Below are positions 1 through 8,036 of a stretch of DNA of 37,205 nucleotides, in pieces (the first letter of the stretch is position 1; the number at the start of each line of letters is the position of its first letter). The notes beneath the pieces were generated by a model. That model was given only the letters and a program-made list of their open reading frames with translations. It was not told where the DNA came from and did not search any database. Position numbers and translations under genes: made by a program. This DNA comes from an uncultured Gammaproteobacteria bacterium (GTDB lineage Bacteria > Pseudomonadota > Gammaproteobacteria > Pseudomonadales > Pseudohongiellaceae): NCBI GenBank assembly GCA_903887045.1, contig CAISOD010000100.1:1-37205 (forward strand), read 5' to 3'.

Positions 1-1652
1 AGGATCTGGCTGACAGCGTTCAGCAGCGCGTTCACCGAGGAGGTGACAATATCGCTGTGGATGGCGATGCCGGTGTAGCGCATGTTCTCGTGTTTCACTT
101 GCAGGTAGGTCACCGCTTCGGCGTTGGCGTGTTGGCTCAGCGCGTGCTCGCCGTATTCGAGTATCTGGATCTGCACGCCGAAGCTTTGCTGCAGTGCATC
201 GACAAAGGCTTCCAGCATGCCGTTGCCCTTGCCCTGCACGTCGAACTCCTTGCCACCCAGCGCGATGCGGCCCTTGATGTATTCGCGATCACTCTTCTCG
301 ATGGTGAAGCCCTTCAGCGTCAGCGGATTCGTCAGCTCGATGTATTCGCGGCGGAACAATTCATTGATGCGCTCGGGTGACACTTCCAGTCCGCTGTCTT
401 CCGCTTCTTTCTGCACGATGCGGCTGAACTCGATCTGCAGCCAACGCGGCAGCTGGAAGCCGTAGCGGCTGTCCATCACATAGGCCACACCGCCCTTGCC
501 GCTCTGCGAATTCACGCGGATCACGTCCTGATAGGTGCGGCCCACATCGCGCGGATCAATCGGCAGGTAAGCGATTTCCCACGGATCACCTTCTTTATAC
601 ATATCAAGGCACTTCTTGATGGCGTCCTGGTGCGAGCCGGAAAACGCCGTGAACACCAGACTGCCGGCATAAGCCTGGCGCGGATGCACGTCGATCTGGG
701 TGCATTGCTTCACCACGCTGGTGATGCGGTCCATATCGCTGAAATCCAGCATCGGATCCACGCCCTGGCTGTACATGTTCATGCCCATTATCACCACATC
801 GAGATTGCCGGTACGCTCGCCATTGCCGAGCAAACAGCCTTCCACCCGATCAGCGCCGGCCATCACGCCCAGCTCGGATGCAGCGACACCGCAGGCGCGG
901 TCGTTGTGCGTGTGCAGACTGATGGTGACGCTGTCGCGGTTCTTGATCAGGCGGCAGAACAGTTCGATCTGGTCGGCATAGACATTGGGCGTAGCCATTT
1001 CCACCGTGGCAGGCAGGTTGAGGATCACTTTGCGCGCCGGTGTTGGCTGCCATACATCGCACACGGCCTGACACACTTCCACCGCGTATTCGATTTCAGT
1101 ACCGGTGAAGCTTTCAGGCGAATACTGGAAATACCAATCGGTTTCCGGTGCCAGTTTTGAACAGCGCAGGACTTCTTTGGCGCCGTTTACCGCAATGGCC
1201 TTGATGCCTTCCTTGTCGAGCTTGAACACCTTCTGCCGTTGTACAACAGAGGTGGAGTTGTACAGGTGCACGATGGCGCGTTTGGCGCCCTTCAATGCCT
1301 CATAGGTGCGCTGGATCAGCTCCGGCCGCGCCTGGGTGAGTACCTGCACCGTTACATCGGCTGGAATTTTGTTCTCGTCGATGAGGTAGCGCACAAAGTC
1401 GAAATCCGGTTGGGATGCGGCAGGGAAACCGACTTCGATTTCCTTGAAGCCCACGTCCACCAGCAACTGGAACATCAGCTTCTTCTGGGCCACCGACATC
1501 GGCTCGATCAGCGCCTGGTTGCCGTCACGCAGGTCCACACTGCACCAGATGGGCGCGGTGGTGATGGTCTTGTCGGGCCAGGTGCGGTCCTTGAGGGCGA
1601 CAGGCGGGAACGGCCTGTACTTGCGATGGTCGTAATGTTTGTTGTGGCTCAT
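1..1652 (-). CDS. leuA: 2-isopropylmalate synthase (3' end cut by window edge)
   Basis: Condenses acetyl-CoA with 2-oxoisovalerate, the first committed step of leucine synthesis, in the cytosol. I read the frame by hand from the ATG at 1652 (MSHNKHYDHRKYRPFPPV...). It is open to the window edge, giving 550 whole codons. The TIM-barrel catalytic signatures are present: DLRDGNQ near the N-terminus (about residues 44-50) and the metal-binding HTHND (about residues 247-251). The visible C-terminus (EYGEHALSQHANAEAVTYLQ, then a serine/valine-rich helix) is the LeuA regulatory domain that binds leucine for feedback inhibition. The length and the KYRPFPPV start fit the longer LeuA subtype of about 550-560 residues found in Pseudomonas, so only a few residues are probably missing. 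A ribosome site (aaggaag) lies about 7 bases upstream of the ATG. It is divergent from an Lrp-type regulator. Confidence 0.95.
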   Translation of the reverse strand, partial: MSHNKHYDHRKYRPFPPVALKDRTWPDKTITTAPIWCSVDLRDGNQALIEPMSVAQKKLMFQLLVDVGFKEIEVGFPAASQPDFDFVRYLIDENKIPADVTVQVLTQARPELIQRTYEALKGAKRAIVHLYNSTSVVQRQKVFKLDKEGIKAIAVNGAKEVLRCSKLAPETDWYFQYSPESFTGTEIEYAVEVCQAVCDVWQPTPARKVILNLPATVEMATPNVYADQIELFCRLIKNRDSVTISLHTHNDRACGVAASELGVMAGADRVEGCLLGNGERTGNLDVVIMGMNMYSQGVDPMLDFSDMDRITSVVKQCTQIDVHPRQAYAGSLVFTAFSGSHQDAIKKCLDMYKEGDPWEIAYLPIDPRDVGRTYQDVIRVNSQSGKGGVAYVMDSRYGFQLPRWLQIEFSRIVQKEAEDSGLEVSPERINELFRREYIELTNPLTLKGFTIEKSDREYIKGRIALGGKEFDVQGKGNGMLEAFVDALQQSFGVQIQILEYGEHALSQHANAEAVTYLQVKHENMRYTGIAIHSDIVTSSVNALLNAVSQI

Positions 1653-1683
1653 GGATCTGCTTCCTTATTGGCTTGGTGCCGGC

Positions 1684-1699
1684 GGGTCCCGGTGGACCC
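1684..1699 (-). other. Short hairpin in the leuA 5' leader
   Basis: A perfect 6-bp inverted repeat (GGGTCC / GGACCC, 4-base loop) lies 32 bases upstream of the leuA start. No T-run follows it and I find no leader peptide rich in leucine codons, so it is not a classical attenuator. It may simply stabilise the transcript start. Confidence 0.3.
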
Positions 1700-1805
1700 T
1701 GTCGAAACTGGCGCGCAGTCTACCGGAAGCCTCGTGACATAAAATTGCGAAGATGGCAGTAATGCCTGCTGATAAGGCAGATAATTCTAATTTTAAAGCA
1801 TCTAA

Positions 1806-1820
1806 TGGAATATTATTGCC
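1806..1820 (+). promoter_or_regulatory. Possible Lrp-type operator in the leuA/lrp intergenic region
   Basis: The intergenic stretch at about 1740-1845 is strikingly AT-rich in an otherwise GC-rich window. Within it, TGGAATATTATTGCC matches 11 of 15 positions of the E. coli Lrp consensus (YAGHAWATTWTDCTR), including the central A/T core. It lies 34 bases upstream of the chosen regulator start, a position suited to autoregulation. The match is by eye and A/T-rich DNA makes chance hits likely. Confidence 0.3.
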
Positions 1821-1854
1821 TTCAAATGAATATGGTAGCAATTGGAGTCAAGCC

Positions 1855-2325
1855 ATGCAGCTGGACCGCACCGACAAACGCATCCTGCACGAACTGCAGC
1901 TTGATGCTCGTATCAGCAACCAGGAACTGGCCGACAAGGTGGGCCTGTCGCCATCGCCCTGCCTGCGGCGGGTACGTCAGCTGGAGGAGGCGGGGCTGAT
2001 AAAAGGCTATGCCACCGAGCTGGATGCGTCGAAGCTGGGGCTGAAGCTGATGGCCATCGTGCAGGTGGCAATGGACCGCCACACACCCGACCGCTTCGAG
2101 CAGTTCGAAGCGGCCATACGGCTGCTGCCGCAGGTGCTGGAGTGCATCATGATCACCGGCCAGTCGGCCGACTATCAGTTGAAGGTGCTGGTGAAAGACA
2201 TGGACGAATACCAGGACTTCCTGCTGAACAAACTCACGCGCCTCAATGGTGTCAGCGATGTGCGTTCGAGCTTTGTGCTGCGGCAGGTAGTCAGCACTTC
2301 AGTGCTGCCACTCGATACCCTGTAA
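1855..2325 (+). CDS. Lrp/AsnC family transcriptional regulator
   Basis: A small DNA-binding regulator of 156 residues, the usual Lrp/AsnC size. The N-terminal helix-turn-helix spans about residues 5-50 (LDRTDKRILHELQLDARISN, then QELADKVGLSPSPCLRRVRQ). The C-terminal part (about 65-150) is the effector-binding RAM domain, with the typical SADYQLKVLVKDMDEYQDFL segment. I chose the ATG at 1855, preceded by TTGGAG, because it gives the family N-terminus; the frame stays open to 1753 but would add 34 atypical residues. It diverges from leuA, so control of leucine synthesis and of itself is plausible, but the effector cannot be read from sequence. It is not certain that this is the global Lrp rather than a local paralogue. 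Confidence 0.92.
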   Translation: MQLDRTDKRILHELQLDARISNQELADKVGLSPSPCLRRVRQLEEAGLIKGYATELDASKLGLKLMAIVQVAMDRHTPDRFEQFEAAIRLLPQVLECIMITGQSADYQLKVLVKDMDEYQDFLLNKLTRLNGVSDVRSSFVLRQVVSTSVLPLDTL

Positions 2326-2352
2326 TTTGAGTGTGAAATAAATCGGGCAATG

Positions 2353-2368
2353 GTCGGTCATCACCGAC
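2353..2368 (+). terminator. Hairpin after the Lrp gene, possible weak terminator
   Basis: GTCGGT / ACCGAC form a perfect 6-bp stem with a CATC loop, 28 bases after the regulator stop. No U-run follows, so it is not a convincing intrinsic terminator. It could act with Rho or as an RNA-stabilising hairpin. Confidence 0.3.
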
Positions 2369-2388
2369 GAGTCAGCGGGGGCGCTAGG

Positions 2389-2394
2389 TATAAT
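2389..2394 (+). promoter_or_regulatory. -10 box of a probable promoter for the DUF5916 gene
   Basis: A perfect TATAAT occurs 118 bases upstream of the ATG of the next gene. The sequence 17 bases further up (GACGAG) is a poor -35, so the promoter may depend on an activator. The inferred transcript start (about 2400) falls just before a 16-base palindrome. Confidence 0.5.
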
Positions 2395-2404
2395 GCGCCC
2401 CGTT

Positions 2405-2420
2405 TGCGGTGACCACCGCA
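2405..2420 (+). promoter_or_regulatory. 16-bp palindrome at the putative transcription start
   Basis: TGCGGTG and CACCGCA form a perfect 7-bp inverted repeat separated by AC, starting about 10 bases after the TATAAT box. It could be an operator overlapping the start site or a 5' hairpin in the mRNA. No known regulator is recognised. Confidence 0.4.
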
Positions 2421-2512
2421 GGCCAGCCCTCAAACCTCCCTAGTAGCAACAATAAATCAGGTGCGTGCTGCACCAGCCGTTCAGTGATCAGCAGTACCTG
2501 ATGAGGGAGTGC

Positions 2513-4708
2513 ATGCCAATAATCAACCGATTCGGACGCCGGAGCCGTCTGTTGCTCGTCATGATGCTGGCCAGTGCACCGCTGCTGGCCGCCGAGCTCA
2601 GTGAAACCGCCATCGAATCCAGCACCCAGCGGCCGGAAATCTCGCCAACCAAACTCGAAACTCCCCCTGTCATTGACGGCGACCTCAGCGACCCCGTGTG
2701 GCAACAGGTTGCCAGTATCGATAACTTCCGTCAGACCCAACCAGTGCTGAATGACGAGCCGAGCGAGCGCACCAAAGCATGGTTTGCCTACGATGCCGAC
2801 AATATCTACGTGGCCATCCGCGCCTATGATTCTGACCCCTCTGCAGTAATTGCCAGCGAAATGCGCCGCGACGGCGATCTCGAAGCCAACGATCAGGTGA
2901 TGATTTACTTCGACACCTTCGCTGATCGCCGCAACGCCTTCATGTTCGCCACCAATGCCTCCGGCGCCCTGGTCGACGGCAAGATCGAGAACAATGAGAC
3001 CTTCAACATCCAGTGGAATGGCATCTGGGACAGCAAGAGCCGTCTGGATGCCGAAGGCTGGACAGTGGAGATGGTAATTCCGGTAAAGACGCTGTCATTT
3101 GATCCCAACAATGACCAGTGGGGACTGGAAATAGTGCGCCGAGTCCGTCGCAAGGCGGAACGCATGCGTTGGGCCAACATCTCGCAGAATCGCCAGGATG
3201 TATACGTAGCGTCGTACGGCGACATGAACGGCATCACTGGTTTGCGGCAGGGCATGGGGCTTGAATTTGTGCCCAGCTTCGCCATGTTGACTACCAAGAA
3301 TCGCCCTATCGGCGACAGTGATCAGGTGGGCGTAGCGGGCGGCGACATCACCTATCGCATCACGCCATCGCTCACTGCGACAGCGACGATCAATACCGAC
3401 TTTTCCGATGCGCCGGTAGATCAGGTGCAGAACAATCTCGGTCGCTTCTCGCTGTTCTTCCCCGAAACGCGTGATTTCTTCTTGAGCGATGCCGATATCT
3501 TCCAGTTCGGTGGTCTCAGTCAGGAGAACGGCATTCCGTTCTTCTCGCGCAAGATGGGCATCCTCAACAACGGCAATACGGTGTCGCTCGACTTCGGCAC
3601 CAAGCTCACCGGCCGCGTGGGTGACCTGAACGTGGGACTGCTCAACACCCAGATGGAGGGCCAGCACGCGCTCGATAGCCAGAGTTTGTCGGTAGCGCGG
3701 GTAAGCACCGGCGTGCTGAGTGAATCCCGTGTCGGCATGATCATTACCGACGGTGACGCCAACTCCAACAACGGCAGCAGCCTGTACGGTGCCGACTTCC
3801 AATACCGCAACAGCAATATCAACGGCGGCAATGTCATCATCGGTGATGCGTGGGTGCAGAGATCCGACAACCCCGGCATCAATGACGACGACATGGCCTG
3901 GGGCCTGCGCGCCAACTACCCGAACGACCGGGTGCAGCTCAGTGCCTTCGTGCGTGAGCTGCAGCCCAACTTCAATCCAAAACTAGGCTTTGCCAATCGC
4001 ACCGGCATCCGTCACTACGAAAGCGAAGGCCGCCTGCGCAAACGCAACGACGGCAAGGCGCGCTTCCGCCTGCTGGACTGGGGTTATCGCCTCACGCGCA
4101 TTGAAGACATGAACGGCAAGGTGCAGACAGAAGAGAAGATCATGAAGATCTTTGAAATCCAGAACCAGGTGAACGACCGCATAGAGACCAACTACATCGG
4201 CATCCGCGAAGTGCTGGATGCGCCGTTCCAGATTTCGCGCGGTATCTTCCTGCCGGTGGGCGACTACAGTTTTGTGCGGAATCGGCTGCGCTTCCAGTCC
4301 AATCCGGGCCGCGTACTGGCTGGCGAGGTCATGTTCCGCTGGGGTGATTTCTGGACCGGCACAGTGAAGGAATATGCAGGTACCATCGACTTGCGGCCGT
4401 CGCCGAAATTCTTTCTTCGCTGGAACTATCAGGTCGTGGATGCGCAGTTGCCGCAGGGCAACTTTGATTTCACCGTCAACCGTATCAACATCGATTTCAA
4501 CTTGACCCCGCGCGTGATGTGGCAGAACTTCGTGCAGCACAACAGTGTGACCAAGACCCTCGGCTGGAACAGCCGTCTGCGCTGGGAAATGCAGCCCGGC
4601 AACATCCTGTTCCTGGTGATGAACCAGGGCTGGGAAATCGAAGACGGTAGCTACATGCCGCTGGTGACCAACTTCACGGCAAAGTTGCGCTGGACTTTCC
4701 GCTTCTGA
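2513..4708 (+). CDS. DUF5916 family outer-membrane protein with a CBM9-like N-terminal domain
   Basis: A 731-residue exported protein. A signal peptide is clear: basic start (NRFGRRSR), hydrophobic LLLVMMLASAPLL and an AxA-like cleavage near residue 26. Residues of about 50-240 look like the carbohydrate-binding family 9 fold (PPVIDGDLSDPVWQQ, then WFAYDADNIYVAIRAYDSDP). The rest alternates aromatic and polar residues as in a beta-barrel and ends WTFRF, an outer-membrane C-terminal signature. This two-part layout matches DUF5916 proteins, which are of unknown function. The ATG at 2513 is preferred because GAGGGAG lies just upstream; an ATG at 2501 and a GTG at 2465 are in frame. It follows a TATAAT promoter with a structured leader and appears to be transcribed alone or with the HIT gene 24 bases downstream. 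Substrate unknown. Confidence 0.85.
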   Translation: MPIINRFGRRSRLLLVMMLASAPLLAAELSETAIESSTQRPEISPTKLETPPVIDGDLSDPVWQQVASIDNFRQTQPVLNDEPSERTKAWFAYDADNIYVAIRAYDSDPSAVIASEMRRDGDLEANDQVMIYFDTFADRRNAFMFATNASGALVDGKIENNETFNIQWNGIWDSKSRLDAEGWTVEMVIPVKTLSFDPNNDQWGLEIVRRVRRKAERMRWANISQNRQDVYVASYGDMNGITGLRQGMGLEFVPSFAMLTTKNRPIGDSDQVGVAGGDITYRITPSLTATATINTDFSDAPVDQVQNNLGRFSLFFPETRDFFLSDADIFQFGGLSQENGIPFFSRKMGILNNGNTVSLDFGTKLTGRVGDLNVGLLNTQMEGQHALDSQSLSVARVSTGVLSESRVGMIITDGDANSNNGSSLYGADFQYRNSNINGGNVIIGDAWVQRSDNPGINDDDMAWGLRANYPNDRVQLSAFVRELQPNFNPKLGFANRTGIRHYESEGRLRKRNDGKARFRLLDWGYRLTRIEDMNGKVQTEEKIMKIFEIQNQVNDRIETNYIGIREVLDAPFQISRGIFLPVGDYSFVRNRLRFQSNPGRVLAGEVMFRWGDFWTGTVKEYAGTIDLRPSPKFFLRWNYQVVDAQLPQGNFDFTVNRINIDFNLTPRVMWQNFVQHNSVTKTLGWNSRLRWEMQPGNILFLVMNQGWEIEDGSYMPLVTNFTAKLRWTFRF

Positions 4709-4732
4709 CCCCATTGTTTGGAGGACTACCCC

Positions 4733-5152
4733 ATGGCCAGCATCTTCACCAAAATCCTTGCCGGCGAACTGCCGGGACATTTCGTCTGGAAGGACGAAGT
4801 GTGCTTCGCGATCATGACGATACAGCCGATTCGCGCCGGCCATGTCATCGTTATTCCCAACAACGAAGTGAATCACTGGGATGATGTGCCGCCGCACACG
4901 GCCGCGCATCTGATGCAGGTAGGCCAGCATCTTGCCAAGGCCATCAAAGCGTCGGTGGTATGCAAACGTGTGGGCGTGATGATTGTGGGGCTCGAAGTAC
5001 CACACACCCACATCCACTTGATCCCGGCCGACAGTCCCGCTGATTTTGATTTCAGGAATTCCAAACCGCTGCCGTCTGATGAGCTCGCGGCAATGGCAAT
5101 CAAACTGCGCGGCGCACTTGCAGCCGCCGGTCACAAATCCTTGCAGTTCTGA
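4733..5152 (+). CDS. HIT (histidine triad) family protein
   Basis: A 139-residue nucleotide hydrolase or transferase of the histidine-triad superfamily. The defining motif is visible at residues 91-96 (HTHIHL), with the middle and last histidines expected to bind and attack the alpha-phosphate. The N-terminus [19 protein letters not shown] and the [11 protein letters not shown] segment are also typical of HIT/HinT-like proteins. The start at ATG 4733 is fixed by a strong GGAGG seven bases upstream. Its stop overlaps the cmoA start (TGATG), so the two are translationally coupled. The exact substrate (AMP-lysine, adenosine phosphoramidates, dinucleoside polyphosphates) cannot be told from sequence. 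Confidence 0.92.
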   Translation: MASIFTKILAGELPGHFVWKDEVCFAIMTIQPIRAGHVIVIPNNEVNHWDDVPPHTAAHLMQVGQHLAKAIKASVVCKRVGVMIVGLEVPHTHIHLIPADSPADFDFRNSKPLPSDELAAMAIKLRGALAAAGHKSLQF

Positions 5153-5877
5153 TGAGCGGCAAAGACACCATCTACAGCAACGAGGGTCCCGTTGCGCCGT
5201 TCGTGTTCGACGACAAGGTGGCGGGTGTTTTTACCGACATGATCAACCGCTCGGTGCCTGGCTACGCCACCATCGTCGCGATGATAGGCGCGCTGGCCGA
5301 GCGTTATGCGCAAGCGGATTCGGTGTGTTACGACCTTGGCTGTTCGCTCGGTGCTGCCACTTTGTCATTGCGTCATCACATCAAGGTGCCTGGCTGCAGC
5401 ATCATCGCGATCGACAATTCTGCGGCAATGATAGAGCGCTGTGAAAAGGTGATTGCAGCTGACAGCAGCGTGGTGCCCGTGCACTTGCGCTGTGCCGATA
5501 TTCTCGATGTCGATATCCACAATGCCTCGGTGGTGGTGCTCAACTTCACACTGCAGTTCATTCCGCTGGCGCAGCGTGATGTCTTGCTACAGCGCATAGC
5601 AGCCGGCTTGCGCCCCGGCGGCATGTTGATCCTCGCCGAGAAAATCCATTTTGAAGATGCGGCGCTCAACGCGCTGTTCATTGATCTGCATCACCGCTTC
5701 AAGGAGCAGAACGGTTACTCGCAGACTGAAATCAGTCGCAAGCGTGCAGCGATAGACAATGTGCTGGTGCCGGAAACCCTGCGTGCGCACGAACAACGCA
5801 TACGCACTGCCGGGTTCAGCAGTTTCGCCGTGTGGTTCCAGTGCCTGAATTTCGCGGCGATGGTAGCGGTGAAGTAG
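5152..5877 (+). CDS. cmoA: Carboxy-S-adenosyl-L-methionine synthase
   Basis: Converts S-adenosylmethionine and prephenate into carboxy-SAM, the donor used by CmoB to make 5-oxyacetyl-uridine at the wobble position of tRNA. It has 241 residues, against about 247 in E. coli. The class I methyltransferase fold shows the SAM-binding [14 protein letters not shown] (residues 60-73), followed by the [14 protein letters not shown] acidic loop and [11 protein letters not shown]. The N-terminus ([19 protein letters not shown]) matches CmoA (typically D.ify....aPF.Fd). It starts within the HIT stop codon and its stop overlaps the cmoB GTG (TAGTG), so the three genes form a tight operon. Confidence 0.95.
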   Translation: MSGKDTIYSNEGPVAPFVFDDKVAGVFTDMINRSVPGYATIVAMIGALAERYAQADSVCYDLGCSLGAATLSLRHHIKVPGCSIIAIDNSAAMIERCEKVIAADSSVVPVHLRCADILDVDIHNASVVVLNFTLQFIPLAQRDVLLQRIAAGLRPGGMLILAEKIHFEDAALNALFIDLHHRFKEQNGYSQTEISRKRAAIDNVLVPETLRAHEQRIRTAGFSSFAVWFQCLNFAAMVAVK

Positions 5878-6848
5878 TGGCTACTGCGTTCGACTATTCG
5901 GCACTGTCACGCGCCCTTGCCGGCACGCCGCTGGCAGCGCTTGCCGGTGTGATTCCTGCTGATTTTGCTGCCGGCGTTACCCACGGCGATTTTCCCCGGT
6001 GGCAGGCAGCACTCGCGGCGCTGCCGTCCATTGGCGTGCCCAGTGTGGATTTGAAGACGACAGTGCGCGTTGGCACGCCGCAGCAGTTGAGTGAGGCGGA
6101 ACGCAACAGTTTGCGCGCAACCTTGATGCAACTGCATCCGTGGCGCAAAGGCCCCTTCGATCTGTTCGGTTTGCACATCGACACCGAATGGCGTTCCGAC
6201 TGGAAATGGGATCGCGTCTTGCCGCACCTCACGCCACTTGCCGGCCGCCGTGTGCTGGATGTGGGTTGTGGCAACGGCTATCACTGCTGGCGCATGGCAG
6301 GCGAGGGCGCCGAGCTCGTGGTCGGTGTCGAACCCATGTTGTTGTATGTGATGCAGTACTGGGCGCTGCGGCAGCTGCTGCCGGCACCGCCAGTGTGGGT
6401 ATTGCCCGCTACGCTGGAACAACTGCCGGAAACCTTGCCCGGTTTTGACACCGTGTTCTCGATGGGCGTGCTGTATCACCGCCGCTCACCGTTCGAGCAT
6501 CTCGATCTACTCAAGAAGAAACTGCGCAAAGGCGGAGAATTGGTGTTGGAAACGCTGGTGATCGACGGCGGCCCCGGCATGACTCTGGTACCACCGGAAC
6601 GCTATTGCCGCATGAACAATGTGTGGTTCCTGCCCAGCTGTGCCACTTTGCAACTGTGGTTGCAGAAAGCCGGCTTCAGCGATGTGCGCGTGGTCGATGT
6701 GACACCAACCAGCACCGGCGAACAACGGCAGACCGACTGGATGACCTTCGAGTCGTTGAGTCACGCGCTCGATGCTCGCAACCAGTCGCTCACAGTGGAG
6801 GGCCATCCGGCACCGCTGCGCGCTACCCTCATTGCGCGCAATGGTTGA
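5877..6848 (+). CDS. cmoB: tRNA U34 carboxymethyltransferase
   Basis: Transfers the carboxymethyl group of carboxy-SAM to 5-hydroxyuridine-34 of tRNA, giving cmo5U and broadening wobble decoding. The central block WRKGPFDLFGLHIDTEWRSD, followed by WKWDRVLPHLTPLAGRRVLD and VGCGNGYHCWRM, is almost identical to E. coli CmoB, as are the FDTVFSMGVLYHRRSP and GGELVLETLVIDG segments. I chose the GTG at 5877, which overlaps the cmoA stop (TAGTG) and gives 323 residues, exactly the E. coli length. A GTG at 5832 would add 15 residues lying inside cmoA. The N-terminal 100 residues are the CmoB-specific extension and are less conserved. No intrinsic terminator follows. Confidence 0.95.
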   Translation: MATAFDYSALSRALAGTPLAALAGVIPADFAAGVTHGDFPRWQAALAALPSIGVPSVDLKTTVRVGTPQQLSEAERNSLRATLMQLHPWRKGPFDLFGLHIDTEWRSDWKWDRVLPHLTPLAGRRVLDVGCGNGYHCWRMAGEGAELVVGVEPMLLYVMQYWALRQLLPAPPVWVLPATLEQLPETLPGFDTVFSMGVLYHRRSPFEHLDLLKKKLRKGGELVLETLVIDGGPGMTLVPPERYCRMNNVWFLPSCATLQLWLQKAGFSDVRVVDVTPTSTGEQRQTDWMTFESLSHALDARNQSLTVEGHPAPLRATLIARNG

Positions 6849-6917
6849 AAGCAGGCCATCAGTCTTTATTTCAGAAAGGCGGTGGCTGATGAATATGGCA
6901 GCTCTTCTGCACAAATC

Positions 6918-6947
6918 TTGCACATTAACTGCATAGTTCGGTATTCT
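6918..6947 (+). promoter_or_regulatory. Probable sigma-70 promoter for the IS200-like gene
   Basis: TTGCAC (6918-6923) and TATTCT (6942-6947) are separated by 18 bases, a reasonable sigma-70 match in the 151-base gap between cmoB and the next gene. An imperfect inverted repeat GCCGG/CCGGC (6949-6967) follows just downstream. The rest of the gap shows nothing recognisable. Confidence 0.45.
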
Positions 6948-6999
6948 CGCCGGCTTAACGTACCGGCAAGCCTTCCCGCTCCAGGAATACCGCAGTCCC

Positions 7000-7956
7000 A
7001 TGGCAAGACCGCAACGCATCGAAATTGCCGATGCCTTCTATCACGTCAGCAATAGCAAAAAGCGAGGCAAACCGTTGTTTCCTTCGGATGCCCACGCCGC
7101 CGTGTTCCTCGAACAGGTCCAATTGGCCGGCCAGCGTTTCAATGTTGAAGTGCATGGCTGGTCTCTGCAGAAACAGCATTACCAGCTGCTGGTGAAAACC
7201 CCGGAAGCGAATCTCAGTCGCTTCATGCGCCAGGTTGACGGCCTTTACACCCTGCGCTTCAAGCAATTGCAGGGTCGCCATGGTTCAGTTTTCAAAGCCC
7301 GTTACCGGAGCGTGCTGCTGCAGCCCATGCTGGCACCTGCTGTGCTGCACTACCTGCATCATGGGGCGGTGAAAAAACGCGATTCCGTGCTGGGCAACCA
7401 CCAGAGCAGCCTGCCGTATTACCTCGGCCAGCAAAAGGCCGCCTTTCCAGTGATAGCCGATCAGCTGCTGGGCAACGGTGAGCGTGCCCGCAAGCTGGCG
7501 CGGGAACAGCAGACGACGTCCGTGCCGCTCGCTATCCTGGATTTCTTCGCCCGCAAAAGCCGGCCAGCCATTCTCGGCGACGACAGCTTCCGTTTGCAGG
7601 TCCGCCACCAGTTGCCCCAGCAACCGGCAGCGGCATCAAGACTTCGCTTGCCGGGCCGCAAGCGACCGGCGCTGAGCAGGATAGTCGCCAGCGTGGCAAC
7701 AGTGTTCACGGTCAGCGAAGACAGTATCGTGCAGGCCGCGCGCGGCCCTGGTTCGAAAAACGTCCCGCGTTGGGTGGCAATGCATCTGTGCCAGGAAGTG
7801 GGCGGTGTGACCTTGCAGGTTATCGCCGATCACTTCGGCTTGCAGCGCTATGGCACCGTATCGACCACGATCGGCAAGCTGCGTGCCGAGCTGCCCGCCA
7901 ACCCCCGGCTGCAAAGCCAGCTGCACAAACTGCTGCAGCAGTTGAGCTGGCGGTAA
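7000..7956 (+). CDS. IS200-like (Y1/RAYT) protein with degenerate HUH motif and DnaA-like C-terminus
   Basis: A 318-residue two-domain protein. Residues 1-145 follow the pattern of REP-associated tyrosine transposases: MARPQRIEIADAFYHVSNSK, then VHGWSLQKQHYQLLVKTPEA and NLSRFMRQVDGLYTLRFKQL, with GSVFKARYRS. In active members the centre reads NHFHLLV, where HxH binds the metal; here it is QHYQLLV (H60, Q62), so one ligand is gone. The tyrosine motif usually YIHLNPVRA is YLHHGAVKK (Y118). Residues of about 226-298 resemble DnaA domain IV (IVASVATVFTVSEDSIVQAA, then NVPRWVAMHLCQEVGGVTLQ and a helix-turn-helix). The gene stands alone, with no terminal repeats or second transposon gene beside it. 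I infer a domesticated DNA-binding protein, not an active transposase. The Y1 family call is firm, the DnaA-like call moderately so. Confidence 0.8.
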   Translation: MARPQRIEIADAFYHVSNSKKRGKPLFPSDAHAAVFLEQVQLAGQRFNVEVHGWSLQKQHYQLLVKTPEANLSRFMRQVDGLYTLRFKQLQGRHGSVFKARYRSVLLQPMLAPAVLHYLHHGAVKKRDSVLGNHQSSLPYYLGQQKAAFPVIADQLLGNGERARKLAREQQTTSVPLAILDFFARKSRPAILGDDSFRLQVRHQLPQQPAAASRLRLPGRKRPALSRIVASVATVFTVSEDSIVQAARGPGSKNVPRWVAMHLCQEVGGVTLQVIADHFGLQRYGTVSTTIGKLRAELPANPRLQSQLHKLLQQLSWR

Positions 7957-8036
7957 CGATGGCAGCGCAAGTTTTTGGCGGAACTGCTTCTGTGAAGTGG
8001 GTACACTGACAAAAATCCAGTCTGATCCCAATTTCG

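Noticed and set aside
1653-1750. Leucine attenuator peptide before leuA
   Set aside because: The only short frame there reads MSRGFR and has no leucine codons; no terminator/antiterminator pair is evident.
3983-5134. A 383-codon reverse open frame
   Set aside because: It lies opposite the DUF5916 gene and the HIT gene, spanning their junction, with no motif or ribosome site.
7000-7956. Active insertion sequence
   Set aside because: No terminal hairpins, target-site signs or accessory gene seen, and the HUH motif lacks a metal ligand.
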